In this document: positions 1 to 10,420 of the stretch, in pieces
Position numbering within the stretch: position 1 is the first letter of the stretch
Layout of the letters: each line of letters opens with the position of its first letter
Assembly (NCBI GenBank): GCA_041395905.1
Contig: JAWKZP010000012.1
Coordinates: 1 to 64,000 of the forward strand
Direction of reading: 5' to 3'
Source of the DNA: UBA7803 sp041395905
GTDB lineage: Bacteria > Pseudomonadota > Gammaproteobacteria > Pseudomonadales > Azotimanducaceae
Length of the DNA stretch: 64,000 bases
Notes under the pieces: model-generated
Database searches by the model: none
Told to the model about the DNA's origin: nothing
What the model saw: only the letters and a program-made list of their open reading frames with translations
Translations under genes and position numbers: made by a program

Positions 1-57
1 TCCGCGCAAGCGAACCCGCCAACGCGGCCCGCGGCGCGATCACGGGGGTGACGAGAC

Positions 58-1377
58 GTGACCAGGCCCAGCGCAACGCCCCGAAGGATCAGCGCCCGCG
101 AGCACGGCCTGCCGCGCGACCGGGTCGACCACAACGCCCTGGACGTGGTGCACGTGCTCAGCGCAGCCGGCTACGAGGCGATGCTGGTGGGCGGTTGCGT
201 GCGCGACCTGCTGCTGGGGCTGTCGCCCAAGGACTTCGACGTTGCCACCAACGCAACACCCGAAGAGGTGAAAGCCCTGTTCCGGCGCTCCCGTCTGGTG
301 GGGCGCCGGTTCCGCATTGCCCATGTGCGCTACGGTCGGCACATCATCGAGGTGTCGACGTTCCGCAAGGCGGAAGCCGAAGAGGACGACGAGCGGCGCC
401 ATGCGGATTCCGGTCTGATCCTGCGCGACAACGTGTGGGGCACGATGGCGGAGGATGCCTTCCGGCGCGACTTCACGATAAACGCGCTCTACTACGACCC
501 CGAAAACGAAGAGATCGTCGACTATGTCGATGGGCTCGACGATCTGGAATCGGGCCACCTGCGGATCATCGGCGAGCCCGACCTGCGGTTGCGGGAAGAC
601 CCGGTGCGGATTCTGCGCGCCGTGCGCTTCAGGGCCAAGCTCGGATTCAGCCTCGAGCCCGCCATAGAAGCGGCGCTGCCCGAGGCAGCCGAGCTGCTCG
701 AGGCGATACCCCCGGCGCGGCTGTTCGACGAAGTCTGCAAACTGCTGGTGTCAGGCTACAGCCTGGCTGCCTGGCAGTATCTGGCGCCCACGCCGCTGCG
801 CAAGGCGCTGTTTCCGTGCACCCCGTCCGACGACCCGCTGGTGCAGCGCGCCATGGGCAACACCGATCAGCGTATTGCCGAGGACAAGCCGGTAACGCCG
901 GGCTTTCTGCTCGCCGTGCTGCTATGGCACGACTACTGCGCGCGGGCGTCCGATCTGGCGGCGAGCCACAAACCCGCCGATGCCCGTGCGCTGGCCATGG
1001 CGGAAACCCTCGCAGCCCAGCAGTTGATCATGTCGATTCCGCGACGCTTCAGTCAGTTCGTGCGCGACGTCTGGACGCTGCAGGAGCGTCTGTGCGACAC
1101 GCGGCCACGCCAGATTGCGCGCACCGCGGAACACGAACGGTTCCGCGCCGCCTACGATTTCCTGCTGCTCAGAGCGGAGACGGGTGACCCCGACCCGATG
1201 GTCGCGGAGCGCGCCGAATGGTGGACCCGCTACCAGGAGGTGGATGCTGCCGAGCGCGGCGACATGATCGAAGCCCTGCGCGCCCAGGGCGGGGCCGCAA
1301 AGACCGGCAAACGCCGCCGGCGAAGGCGCCGCAAGCCAGCCGGAGAGCGCCAGGCGCTGCCGGATCCCAACGGTTGA
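58..1377 (+). CDS. pcnB: Poly(A) polymerase I (polynucleotide adenylyltransferase)
   Basis: Adds 3' poly(A) tails to RNA and so marks transcripts for decay in the cytoplasm. The 439-residue product has the class II nucleotidyltransferase core: a GGCVRD turn at residues 45-50 and the metal-binding DFDVAT segment (D59, D61), followed by the tRNA-nucleotidyltransferase-like RNA-binding region. It ends in an Arg/Lys-rich tail (about residues 413-430), as PcnB proteins usually do. The GTG start is the first possible one after an in-frame TGA at 49-51, and a G-rich ribosome-binding stretch precedes it. It is the first gene of a plus-strand run with the kinase, pgi and acs. The related CCA-adding enzyme is less likely because of the basic tail and the gene order. 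Confidence 0.93.
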   Translation: MTRPSATPRRISAREHGLPRDRVDHNALDVVHVLSAAGYEAMLVGGCVRDLLLGLSPKDFDVATNATPEEVKALFRRSRLVGRRFRIAHVRYGRHIIEVSTFRKAEAEEDDERRHADSGLILRDNVWGTMAEDAFRRDFTINALYYDPENEEIVDYVDGLDDLESGHLRIIGEPDLRLREDPVRILRAVRFRAKLGFSLEPAIEAALPEAAELLEAIPPARLFDEVCKLLVSGYSLAAWQYLAPTPLRKALFPCTPSDDPLVQRAMGNTDQRIAEDKPVTPGFLLAVLLWHDYCARASDLAASHKPADARALAMAETLAAQQLIMSIPRRFSQFVRDVWTLQERLCDTRPRQIARTAEHERFRAAYDFLLLRAETGDPDPMVAERAEWWTRYQEVDAAERGDMIEALRAQGGAAKTGKRRRRRRRKPAGERQALPDPNG

Positions 1378-1429
1378 ACGTGGCGCGGCCGGAGTACATC
1401 ATGAAGTCCATTCCCGGCTGACGACGGCG

Positions 1430-2149
1430 ATGAACATTCCGGTGCACCATCCGGCACAGCAGGACCTCGGGACCAACGGCGACCTGCGCAGCCGCACCCG
1501 CGAACGCCCGCCGCCACGCTACATCTGCATCGAGGGTCCTATCGGCGTCGGCAAGACGACCCTGGCGACGCGCCTCGCCGAAGCCCTCGGCTACCCGTTG
1601 CTGCTGGAGCCGTCCACTGAGAACCCGTTCCTGGACCGCTTCTATCGGGAAGGCCGGCGCCACGCGCTGCCGACCCAGCTGTACTTCCTGCTGCATCGTG
1701 CGCGACAGATGGCGGATCTCGGGGGCAACGACCTGTTGGGGCCGAACCTGATCGCGGATTTTCTGATCGAGAAGGACGACCTGTTCGCGCGCATGACGCT
1801 GGACGAGAACGAGTACGGCCTGTACCGCCAGATCTACGATCAGCTGGAGCTCGATCCTCCCCGGCCCGACCTGGTCATCTACCTGCAGGCGCCGCCCCGG
1901 GTGCTGCTCGAGCGCATACGGCGCCGCGGCATCAGCTACGAGCGTGAGATCGAAGCCCAGTACCTGGAGACCCTGAACCAGGTGTACACCGAGTTTTTTC
2001 ACTACTACGACGCCGCACCTCTGCTGGTCGTGAACGCAGCCGAGATCGACTTCGCCGCCAACCCCGGGCATTTCAACGCCCTGCTCGAGCGGGTGCTCGG
2101 AATGGACGGTCTGCGCCAGTACTTCAATCCCAACCCGACCCTGCTCTAG
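1430..2149 (+). CDS. Deoxynucleoside kinase family protein
   Basis: Predicted to phosphorylate deoxynucleosides (deoxyadenosine, deoxyguanosine or deoxycytidine) with ATP for nucleotide salvage. The 239-residue protein has a P-loop GPIGVGKT at residues 36-43 after a non-conserved, Arg/Pro-containing N-terminal segment of about 30 residues, and an arginine-rich lid (RIRRRG, about residue 163) typical of the dNK/thymidine kinase 2 fold. It starts 52 bases after pcnB and stops 15 bases before pgi, so the three are probably one transcript. In Pseudomonas this position is held by folK-panBCD, none of which is present here. The substrate cannot be told from the sequence. The ribosome-binding site is weak, so the exact start is uncertain. 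Confidence 0.82.
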   Translation: MNIPVHHPAQQDLGTNGDLRSRTRERPPPRYICIEGPIGVGKTTLATRLAEALGYPLLLEPSTENPFLDRFYREGRRHALPTQLYFLLHRARQMADLGGNDLLGPNLIADFLIEKDDLFARMTLDENEYGLYRQIYDQLELDPPRPDLVIYLQAPPRVLLERIRRRGISYEREIEAQYLETLNQVYTEFFHYYDAAPLLVVNAAEIDFAANPGHFNALLERVLGMDGLRQYFNPNPTLL

Positions 2150-2164
2150 CACGCCAGACGGATC

Positions 2165-3754
2165 ATGAGCGCCTCCCAGCACCCGCAGGAACTGGCCGAA
2201 TGGCAGGCGCTGATGGGTCATGCCCAGCGCCTGGCGCGCGCAGATCTGACGCAGTTGGTGGCCGAGGCCGGCAGGTTCGAGCGCTTCAGCGCAGCGCTGC
2301 CCGGCATGCTCCTGGACCTGTCCAAGCAGCGCATCGACGCAGACGCCCGTGACGCGTTGCTGGCGCTGGCGCGCGCCAGCCAGCTGGAGAGCGCGCGCGA
2401 GCTGCTGTTCGCCGGCGCGCACGTCAACGCCACGGAGAACCGGCCCGCACTGCACACGGCACTGCGCGCGCCGGCCGCCCGGCAGCCCGAGATTGCCCGC
2501 GCCGTGGTGGGCCCCACGCTGGCGCGTCTGGAGCAGCTGGTAGACGCGATCCGCAACGGCAGCCACACCGGCCATACCGGCCGCGCGATCCGCGACGTCG
2601 TCCACATCGGTATCGGCGGATCGCACCTGGGCCCGGAGCTGGCCGTGCGGGCGCTGGGACCTGTGTCTTCTGGCGGACCACGCTGCCGGTTTCTGGCCAA
2701 TGTCGACGGCGCCGCGCTCGCCGCGGCGCTGCAGGATCTCAATCCGGAAACCACCGCGTTCATCGTGGTATCCAAGTCCTTCGCCACGCTGGAGACCCGC
2801 TGCAACGCCGACTCGGTCCGCAGCTGGTTTCTGGAAAGGGTCGCCGACCGCGACGCGCTGGCGCGACACTTCTTCGCCATCACCGCCAACACGCACGCGG
2901 CCGCCGAGTTCGGGCTGCCGCCCGAAAATCTGTTTCCCATGTGGGACTGGGTAGGCGGGCGCTACTCGCTCTGGTCGGCCGTGGGGCTACCCATCGCGCT
3001 GTGCGCCGGGTTCGCCCGTTTCCGCGACATGCTGCGCGGTGCCCACGATCTGGACCGGCATTTCCTCGAGGCGCCGCTGGAGCGCAACGGCCCGGTGCTG
3101 ATGGCGCTGGCCGGCGTCTGGAACGCCAACTTCCTGGGCGTCGGCAATCACGCGGTGCTGCCTTACAGCCAGCGCCTGCAGCTGCTGCCCAACTACCTGC
3201 AGCAGCTGGAGATGGAGAGCAACGGCAAGAGCGTGCACCTCGACGGCTCGCCGGTACGAATTCACACCATGCCGATCCTGTGGGGCGGCGAGGGTACCAA
3301 CGGGCAGCACGCCTTCCACCAGCTGCTGCACCAGGGTACCCGCTCGTTCACGGCCGATTTCATCATCGACGCAGACCCGGCAGACGAGCTGGAGATGCAT
3401 CAGCGCTGGCTGCTGGCAAACGCGCTGGCACAGAGCCAGGCCATGCTCTGCGGACAGGCCACGGACGATCCCCACCGCGCGGTCTCCGGCGGCAAGGCGA
3501 CGACCACGCTGGTTCTCGATCGCCTCGACGCGTACAGCCTGGGTGCGCTGCTCGCGCTCTACGAACACAAAGTCTTTTGCCAGGGCGTGATCTGGCAAAT
3601 AAACTCATTCGATCAATGGGGGGTCGAGCTCGGCAAGCGCCTCGCCACACCCATCTTCGAGCAACTCAACGGCACGTCCACCGCGCAGCAGGATGCCTCC
3701 ACCCGAGGGCTGGTAGCGTACATCCGGCGGCGACGCGGCCGCAGAGACCGATAG
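2165..3754 (+). CDS. pgi: Glucose-6-phosphate isomerase
   Basis: Interconverts glucose 6-phosphate and fructose 6-phosphate in glycolysis and gluconeogenesis. The 529-residue protein is of normal length and shows the sugar-phosphate-binding GIGGSHLGP loop (about residue 145), the first family signature WVGGRYSLWS (about 260-270) and the second signature SFDQWGVELGK (about 480-490) with its catalytic lysine. It begins 15 bases after the kinase stop and ends 14 bases before the acs start, so it lies inside the pcnB-acs run. No frameshift or missing key residue was seen. Confidence 0.96.
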   Translation: MSASQHPQELAEWQALMGHAQRLARADLTQLVAEAGRFERFSAALPGMLLDLSKQRIDADARDALLALARASQLESARELLFAGAHVNATENRPALHTALRAPAARQPEIARAVVGPTLARLEQLVDAIRNGSHTGHTGRAIRDVVHIGIGGSHLGPELAVRALGPVSSGGPRCRFLANVDGAALAAALQDLNPETTAFIVVSKSFATLETRCNADSVRSWFLERVADRDALARHFFAITANTHAAAEFGLPPENLFPMWDWVGGRYSLWSAVGLPIALCAGFARFRDMLRGAHDLDRHFLEAPLERNGPVLMALAGVWNANFLGVGNHAVLPYSQRLQLLPNYLQQLEMESNGKSVHLDGSPVRIHTMPILWGGEGTNGQHAFHQLLHQGTRSFTADFIIDADPADELEMHQRWLLANALAQSQAMLCGQATDDPHRAVSGGKATTTLVLDRLDAYSLGALLALYEHKVFCQGVIWQINSFDQWGVELGKRLATPIFEQLNGTSTAQQDASTRGLVAYIRRRRGRRDR

Positions 3755-3768
3755 CAGGGGGAGCCATC

Positions 3769-5712
<1,944 letters not shown>

Positions 5713-5750
5713 AGTCCCGATCGAGGCCGCGGGCGTTCACCGGTCCGCGG

Positions 5751-6650
5751 TCAGCCAGCCCCTGGCAGCCCGCTGCCCGCCAGCCACCAGGCCGAGAACA
5801 CGACCACCAGTGCGGCCAGCCCGCACAGTCGCTGCTGCAGCGCCGACGCCCGGTCGACATGCAGCCCGGCCGCCACGATACCGGTGAGCAGACCCACGCC
5901 GAATCCGGCGAAGTGACCAACGATGTCGGTGTTCTCCCCGCCGACGCCGGTGTAGGCCAGCATAGCGATGGCCGCGAACACGGGCGCGAACGCGCGCCGC
6001 CAGCCGTCTCCCCGGGGAATCAACCGACGCCGCCAGACGAACGCGCCGACGATGCCCACCGCGGCAAAGGTGGCGGTGGACGCGCCGATGGAGCGGAACA
6101 CCTCGGGCTGCAGCGCGGCGTTAAGCAGGTTGCCGGCGGCGCCAGCCAGCAGCACCAGCAACCAGGCCACGCCGGAGCCCAGATAACGACCGGCCAGCAC
6201 CCCGAACAACGCGCCGAACAACGAGTTCGCCACGATGTGTCCGAGATCGGCATGCAGGGTCAGGGCCGTGACGGCACGCCACCACTGGCCATCGAGGACC
6301 GCACCCGCATTGAGACTGCCCAGCGCCAGCCAGTCCCATCCGAACGTCTGACGACCCTGCAGCGCGGGCACGGTCCAGATGACCGCAAGATAGCCGAGCA
6401 CGCCCGGCCAACCCGAATCCACCGGCGTGAACGTCGGCGCGGGTGGCGGTCGATGGGGGTTTTCCTGCTGATACATGCGCAGCTGCTGCTGCGCCGCGTC
6501 GACGTCCTCAGCGCCGACCAGCAGACACCATTGATGCCCGTCGAACTCCACCCGGTGCCGGATCGCTACCGATTCCAGCACCAGGCCAAGCTCGCTGAGC
6601 GGCAGCCGCGAACGGCTCTGCTGCAGGCAGATCCAGTGCGGGTCAGGCAC
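5751..6650 (-). CDS. Rhomboid-family intramembrane serine protease
   Basis: Predicted multi-pass inner-membrane protease that cuts transmembrane helices. The 299-residue protein starts with a cytosolic domain of about 75 residues and then has about six to seven hydrophobic helices. Rhomboid landmarks are present: HADLGHIVAN (H133, H138, N142), the serine motif SIGAST (S191 probable nucleophile) and GHFAGFGVG (H246 probable general base). The usual G-x-S-G is here G-A-S-T. Its ATG lies 8 bases inside the end of pnp, so translation is probably coupled to pnp and the gene rides on the rimP-pnp transcript. Its substrate is unknown. Confidence 0.85.
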   Translation of the reverse strand: MPDPHWICLQQSRSRLPLSELGLVLESVAIRHRVEFDGHQWCLLVGAEDVDAAQQQLRMYQQENPHRPPPAPTFTPVDSGWPGVLGYLAVIWTVPALQGRQTFGWDWLALGSLNAGAVLDGQWWRAVTALTLHADLGHIVANSLFGALFGVLAGRYLGSGVAWLLVLLAGAAGNLLNAALQPEVFRSIGASTATFAAVGIVGAFVWRRRLIPRGDGWRRAFAPVFAAIAMLAYTGVGGENTDIVGHFAGFGVGLLTGIVAAGLHVDRASALQQRLCGLAALVVVFSAWWLAGSGLPGAG

Positions 6651-8742
6651 TCTCTGCGTAGTTGGGCACTTCCTTCATGGACAGCTTGATGCGGCCACGC
6701 TGGTCCACGTCCAGCACGACGACGTCGACCATCTGCCCCTCTTCGAGGTAGTCGGACACCTTTTCCACCCGCTCGTTGGCAATCTGCGAGATGTGCAGCA
6801 GGCCGTCTTTGCCGGGCAGGATGTTGATGAACGCGCCGAAGTCCACGATGCGCTCCACGCGCCCATGATAGATCTTGCCCACCTCGGCTTCTGCGGTGAT
6901 CTCCTGAATGCGGGCGAGCGCCGCTTCCATGGACTCGCCGCTGTCGGCATAGATGCGCACGCTGCCATCGTCCTCGATATCGATGTCGGCGCCGGTCTCC
7001 TCGACGATGCTGCGGATGGTGCTGCCGCCCTTGCCGATGATGTCGCGGATCTTGTCCTGAGGGACGTGGATCACCTTCATTGCGGGAGCATTTTCGGAGA
7101 TCGTGTCCCGCGGCTTGTCGATGACGCGATTCATCTCGCCGAGAATGTGCAGCCGGGCCTCGTGTGCCTGGTTGAGGGCAATCTCCATGATCTCGTCGGT
7201 TATCCCGGCGATCTTGATGTCCATCTGCAGCGCGGTGACGCCTTTGGCGGTGCCCGCCACCTTGAAGTCCATGTCGCCCAGGTGATCCTCGTCTCCGAGA
7301 ATGTCCGTCAGCACCGCGTAACGGTTGCCTTCCTTGACCAGACCCATGGCGACCCCGGCGACCGGTGCCTTGAGCGGCACGCCCGCGTCCATCAGAGCGA
7401 GCGACGCGCCGCAGACGCTGGCCATCGAGCTCGAGCCGTTGGACTCCGTGATCTCCGAAACCACGCGCAGGGTGTAGGGGAAGTCGTCCACCGACGGCAG
7501 CATGGCTTCCACCGCGCGCCGCGCCAGGCGTCCATGTCCGATCTCACGACGCTTGGGGCCGCCCATGAAGCCGGCCTCGCCTACGCTGAACGGGGGAAAG
7601 TTGTAGTGCAGCATGAAGGGATCCTTGTAGGTTCCCTCCAGCGCGTCGATCATGGCCGCGTCCCGCATGGTGCCGAGCGTCGCCACTACGATCGCCTGGG
7701 TCTCACCGCGGGTGAACAGGGCCGAACCGTGAGTCTTCGGCAGCAGGCCTACCTCCACCGAGATGGGCCGAACTGTACGCAGATCACGGCCGTCGATGCG
7801 CGGCTCGCCGTTCAGCACCCGCTGACGGACGATGGTCTTCTCGATCTTGCCGAAGGTATCGGACACGTCGCTGGCCGAGTATTGCGGGGACTCGCCGCCC
7901 GCAAGCTGCTCCACCACGTGCCGACGCAGATCGCTCACCGCGTTCTGCCGCTGCAGCTTGTCGGTGATGCGATAGGCCTCTCCCAGCGGCCCCTTGACCG
8001 CGGCAGACACCAGCTCGCGCAGGGTCTCGTCGGTCTTCTGGGGCTGCCAGTCCCAGCGCGGCTTGCCGGCCTCGGCGGTCAGCGCCTTGATGGCATCGAT
8101 GGCGACCTGCATCTCCTGATGAGCGAACAGCACCGCGCCCAGCATCTGGTCCTCGGTGAGCTCCTTGGCTTCCGACTCCACCATGAGCACGGCGTCCTCG
8201 GTGCCCGCCACCACCATGTTGAGCTGCGAATCGTCGAGGCTCGAATAGCTCGGGTTGAGCAGGTAGGTGCCGTCCTTGTAGCCGACGCGGGCCGCGCCGA
8301 TCGGGCCGTCGAAAGGTATGCCGGAAATCGCCAGCGCAGCGGATGCGCCGAGCAGCGAAGGAATGTCCGGATCCTCGTTCTTGTCGGCCGACATGACCGT
8401 GCAGATCACCTGCACCTCGTTCATGAAGCCCTTGGGGAACAGCGGGCGGATCGGCCTGTCGATGAGCCTGGAGGTGAGCGTCTCCTTCTCCGAAGGACGC
8501 CCCTCCCGACGGAAGAAGCCGCCGGGAATCTTGCCGGCCGCGTACGTCTTTTCCTGATAGTTGACCGTCAGCGGAAAAAAGCTCTGCGACGGATTGGCGG
8601 TCTTTGCGCCCACGGCGGTGCACAGCACCACCGTGTTGCCCATTGTAACGAGCACGGCTCCGGTCGCCTGGCGCGCGATGCGCCCGGTTTCCAGCGTTAC
8701 CTGCTGCTCGCCGAACTGAAACTGTTTAGTGACTGGGTTCAA
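6643..8742 (-). CDS. pnp: Polyribonucleotide nucleotidyltransferase (PNPase)
   Basis: Degrades RNA 3' to 5' with phosphate and is a core part of the RNA degradosome. The 699-residue protein has two RNase PH domains, a KH domain (the IIGKGG loop about 560) and a C-terminal S1 domain (from about 620, with VDFGAFI). The start is a TTG preceded by GGAGG at seven bases, which matches the conserved N-terminus NPVTKQFQFGEQ. It follows rpsO by 28 bases as in most gammaproteobacteria, where its own mRNA leader is an autoregulatory target. The rhomboid gene overlaps its end. Confidence 0.97.
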   Translation of the reverse strand: MNPVTKQFQFGEQQVTLETGRIARQATGAVLVTMGNTVVLCTAVGAKTANPSQSFFPLTVNYQEKTYAAGKIPGGFFRREGRPSEKETLTSRLIDRPIRPLFPKGFMNEVQVICTVMSADKNEDPDIPSLLGASAALAISGIPFDGPIGAARVGYKDGTYLLNPSYSSLDDSQLNMVVAGTEDAVLMVESEAKELTEDQMLGAVLFAHQEMQVAIDAIKALTAEAGKPRWDWQPQKTDETLRELVSAAVKGPLGEAYRITDKLQRQNAVSDLRRHVVEQLAGGESPQYSASDVSDTFGKIEKTIVRQRVLNGEPRIDGRDLRTVRPISVEVGLLPKTHGSALFTRGETQAIVVATLGTMRDAAMIDALEGTYKDPFMLHYNFPPFSVGEAGFMGGPKRREIGHGRLARRAVEAMLPSVDDFPYTLRVVSEITESNGSSSMASVCGASLALMDAGVPLKAPVAGVAMGLVKEGNRYAVLTDILGDEDHLGDMDFKVAGTAKGVTALQMDIKIAGITDEIMEIALNQAHEARLHILGEMNRVIDKPRDTISENAPAMKVIHVPQDKIRDIIGKGGSTIRSIVEETGADIDIEDDGSVRIYADSGESMEAALARIQEITAEAEVGKIYHGRVERIVDFGAFINILPGKDGLLHISQIANERVEKVSDYLEEGQMVDVVVLDVDQRGRIKLSMKEVPNYAESA

Positions 8743-8770
8743 AACGTATCCTCCGAAATTTGTTCCGCTC

Positions 8771-9040
8771 CTAGCGACGCAAGCCCAGACGGTTAATCAG
8801 TTCTGCATAGCGATTAGCGTCTTTACCCTTGAGATAGTCCAGCAGCTTGCGGCGCTGGTTAACCATGCGGATCAGGCCACGACGGGAATGATGGTCGTGC
8901 TTATGGCTCCGGAAGTGCTCCTGGAGCGCGTTGATGTTGTGAGTCAGGAGTGCCACCTGTACTTCGGGAGACCCTGTGTCTCCTTCGGCAACCTGAAACT
9001 CCTTGATGATGTCTGCTTTGCTTTCGGCAGTCAGTGCCAT
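8771..9040 (-). CDS. rpsO: 30S ribosomal protein S15
   Basis: Primary 16S rRNA-binding protein that organises the central domain of the small subunit. The product is 89 residues, the standard S15 length, and starts MALTAESKADIIKEF. An ATG five codons further upstream is in frame, but the GGAGA ribosome-binding site is correctly spaced only for the ATG at 9040. The S15 signature with HDHHSRRGL (about residues 41-49) and the RRKLLDYL helix are clear. It sits between truB and pnp in the conserved rimP-pnp operon. Confidence 0.97.
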   Translation of the reverse strand: MALTAESKADIIKEFQVAEGDTGSPEVQVALLTHNINALQEHFRSHKHDHHSRRGLIRMVNQRRKLLDYLKGKDANRYAELINRLGLRR

Positions 9041-9100
9041 GTCAGTCTTCTCCAATATGCCAGTTGAGGTACGAGATAACCGCGCATATTTACAGTTACC

Positions 9101-10024
9101 TCAAGCGTTGGTCAGAAGTCGCCGCGGGGCGACCCGACCGTCATCCAGTATCTCGCCCACGCCGATGAACCGGCAGGCGCCCCGATCCGTTTCTGCGCAC
9201 AGCCGCACCCAGCCACTCGACGGCGCATGCGCGACGATCACCGGCTGGCCCTGCTCGACGTAATAGGCGGTATCCTCATTCAGCTGCACCTCCGGCCAAC
9301 CCTCCACCGCGCTGGCGATGGGCAGCAGGAAGCGGTCGAGGCTGCCTTCCTCTTCCAGTGCCGCTTCGAGCGCTTCGAACGTGACCAGATCGTCTTCGTC
9401 GTATGGCCCTGCCATGCGTCGACGCAGTGCCGTGACGTGCGCGCCGCAACCGAGACTGGCGCCGAGCTCTTCGGCGATGGTGCGAACGTACGTACCCTTG
9501 CTGCAATGAATCTCGAGCTCCAGCTGGTCGCCGTCGAAGGCCGCCAGCTCGTTCGAGAACACGGTCACGCGGCGCGACTTCCGCTCGACCTCGATGCCCT
9601 GGCGCGCGAGCTTGTACAGCGGCTGCCCCTGATGCTTCACGGCCGAGAACATGGACGGGATCTGATCGATCTCGCCGCGGAATGCATCCAGCGCAGCCTC
9701 CACGCGCTCCCGCGTAATCCCTTCCACCGGCCGGGTCTCGATCACCTGCCCGTCGGAATCACCACTGTCGGTGGCCACGCCGAGACGGATTCGGCACCAG
9801 TACTTCTTGTCAGACGAAAGCAGGTACTGGGAAAACTTGGTGGCCTGGCCGAAGCACAGCGGCAGCACTCCGGTGGCCAGAGGATCCAGCGCTCCCGTAT
9901 GGCCGACCTTGCGCGCATTGAACAGACGCTTGGCCTTCTGCACAGCGTCGTTGGACGTCATGCCCTGCGGCTTGTCCAGCACCAGCATGCCGGTGATGTC
10001 ACGCCCGCGGTTACGCCGGCTCAT
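9101..10024 (-). CDS. truB: tRNA pseudouridine(55) synthase
   Basis: Makes pseudouridine at position 55 in the T-loop of tRNAs. The 307-residue protein has the GALDPLATGVLPLC motif, in which D47 is the catalytic aspartate, and a C-terminal PUA-like region (about 240-305). Its ATG lies 14 bases inside the rbfA reading frame, indicating coupled translation. The order rbfA-truB-rpsO is conserved throughout gammaproteobacteria. Confidence 0.95.
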   Translation of the reverse strand: MSRRNRGRDITGMLVLDKPQGMTSNDAVQKAKRLFNARKVGHTGALDPLATGVLPLCFGQATKFSQYLLSSDKKYWCRIRLGVATDSGDSDGQVIETRPVEGITRERVEAALDAFRGEIDQIPSMFSAVKHQGQPLYKLARQGIEVERKSRRVTVFSNELAAFDGDQLELEIHCSKGTYVRTIAEELGASLGCGAHVTALRRRMAGPYDEDDLVTFEALEAALEEEGSLDRFLLPIASAVEGWPEVQLNEDTAYYVEQGQPVIVAHAPSSGWVRLCAETDRGACRFIGVGEILDDGRVAPRRLLTNA

Positions 10025-10415
10025 CTTCGCTTCCCTTGGGATTTCCGCCGTGCAGAGCTTCGTCAGCCTGCAGCGCGCGATCGATCAGCGCCTCCAGCCG
10101 CGGTCCGCGCTCCGCCGCCTCGTCGTAGTGAAAGCGCAGTCGGGGTGTGGTGCGCATGCGGTGGCGTTTGGCGAGCTCCGAGCGGAAGTAACCCGCTGCG
10201 TGGCTCAGCACTTCGACGAGCTCCGCCTGCGTGGCCGCATCGTCCCGGCCGAGACCGGAAACGTACACGTCCGCGTAGGAGAGATCCTTGCTGACCCTGA
10301 CGTCGTTAATGCTGATTATCCCCACCCGCGGATCGCGCATCTCGCTGTGAATGATCTGCGCGAGCTCATCGCGGATGAAGTCGGCGACCCGCAGGTCGCG
10401 GCCGAATTCCCGCAT
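10011..10415 (-). CDS. rbfA: Ribosome-binding factor A
   Basis: Binds immature 30S subunits and helps the 5' end of 16S rRNA mature, particularly in the cold. The 134-residue KH-fold protein has the characteristic N-terminal helix (VADFIRDELAQIIHSEMRDPRVG) and the central strand region KDLSYADVYVS. It starts five bases after the infB stop and overlaps truB by 14 bases. The acidic C-terminal tail is not conserved in the family. Confidence 0.94.
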   Translation of the reverse strand: MREFGRDLRVADFIRDELAQIIHSEMRDPRVGIISINDVRVSKDLSYADVYVSGLGRDDAATQAELVEVLSHAAGYFRSELAKRHRMRTTPRLRFHYDEAAERGPRLEALIDRALQADEALHGGNPKGSEDEPA

Positions 10416-10420
10416 GTTGG

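Noticed and set aside
2..61. Possible 3' end of an upstream gene, whose TGA (59-61) would overlap the pcnB GTG (58-60).
   Set aside because: Only 20 codons are visible and the basic sequence could be non-coding; another stop in a second frame (49-51) is equally near. It cannot be assigned without the flanking sequence.
1169..2896. Long open frames on the opposite strand of dNK/pgi and of many other genes.
   Set aside because: They are by-products of high GC content; their translations are rich in Arg, Ala, Gly and Pro and lack family motifs, while the genes on the other strand are clear.
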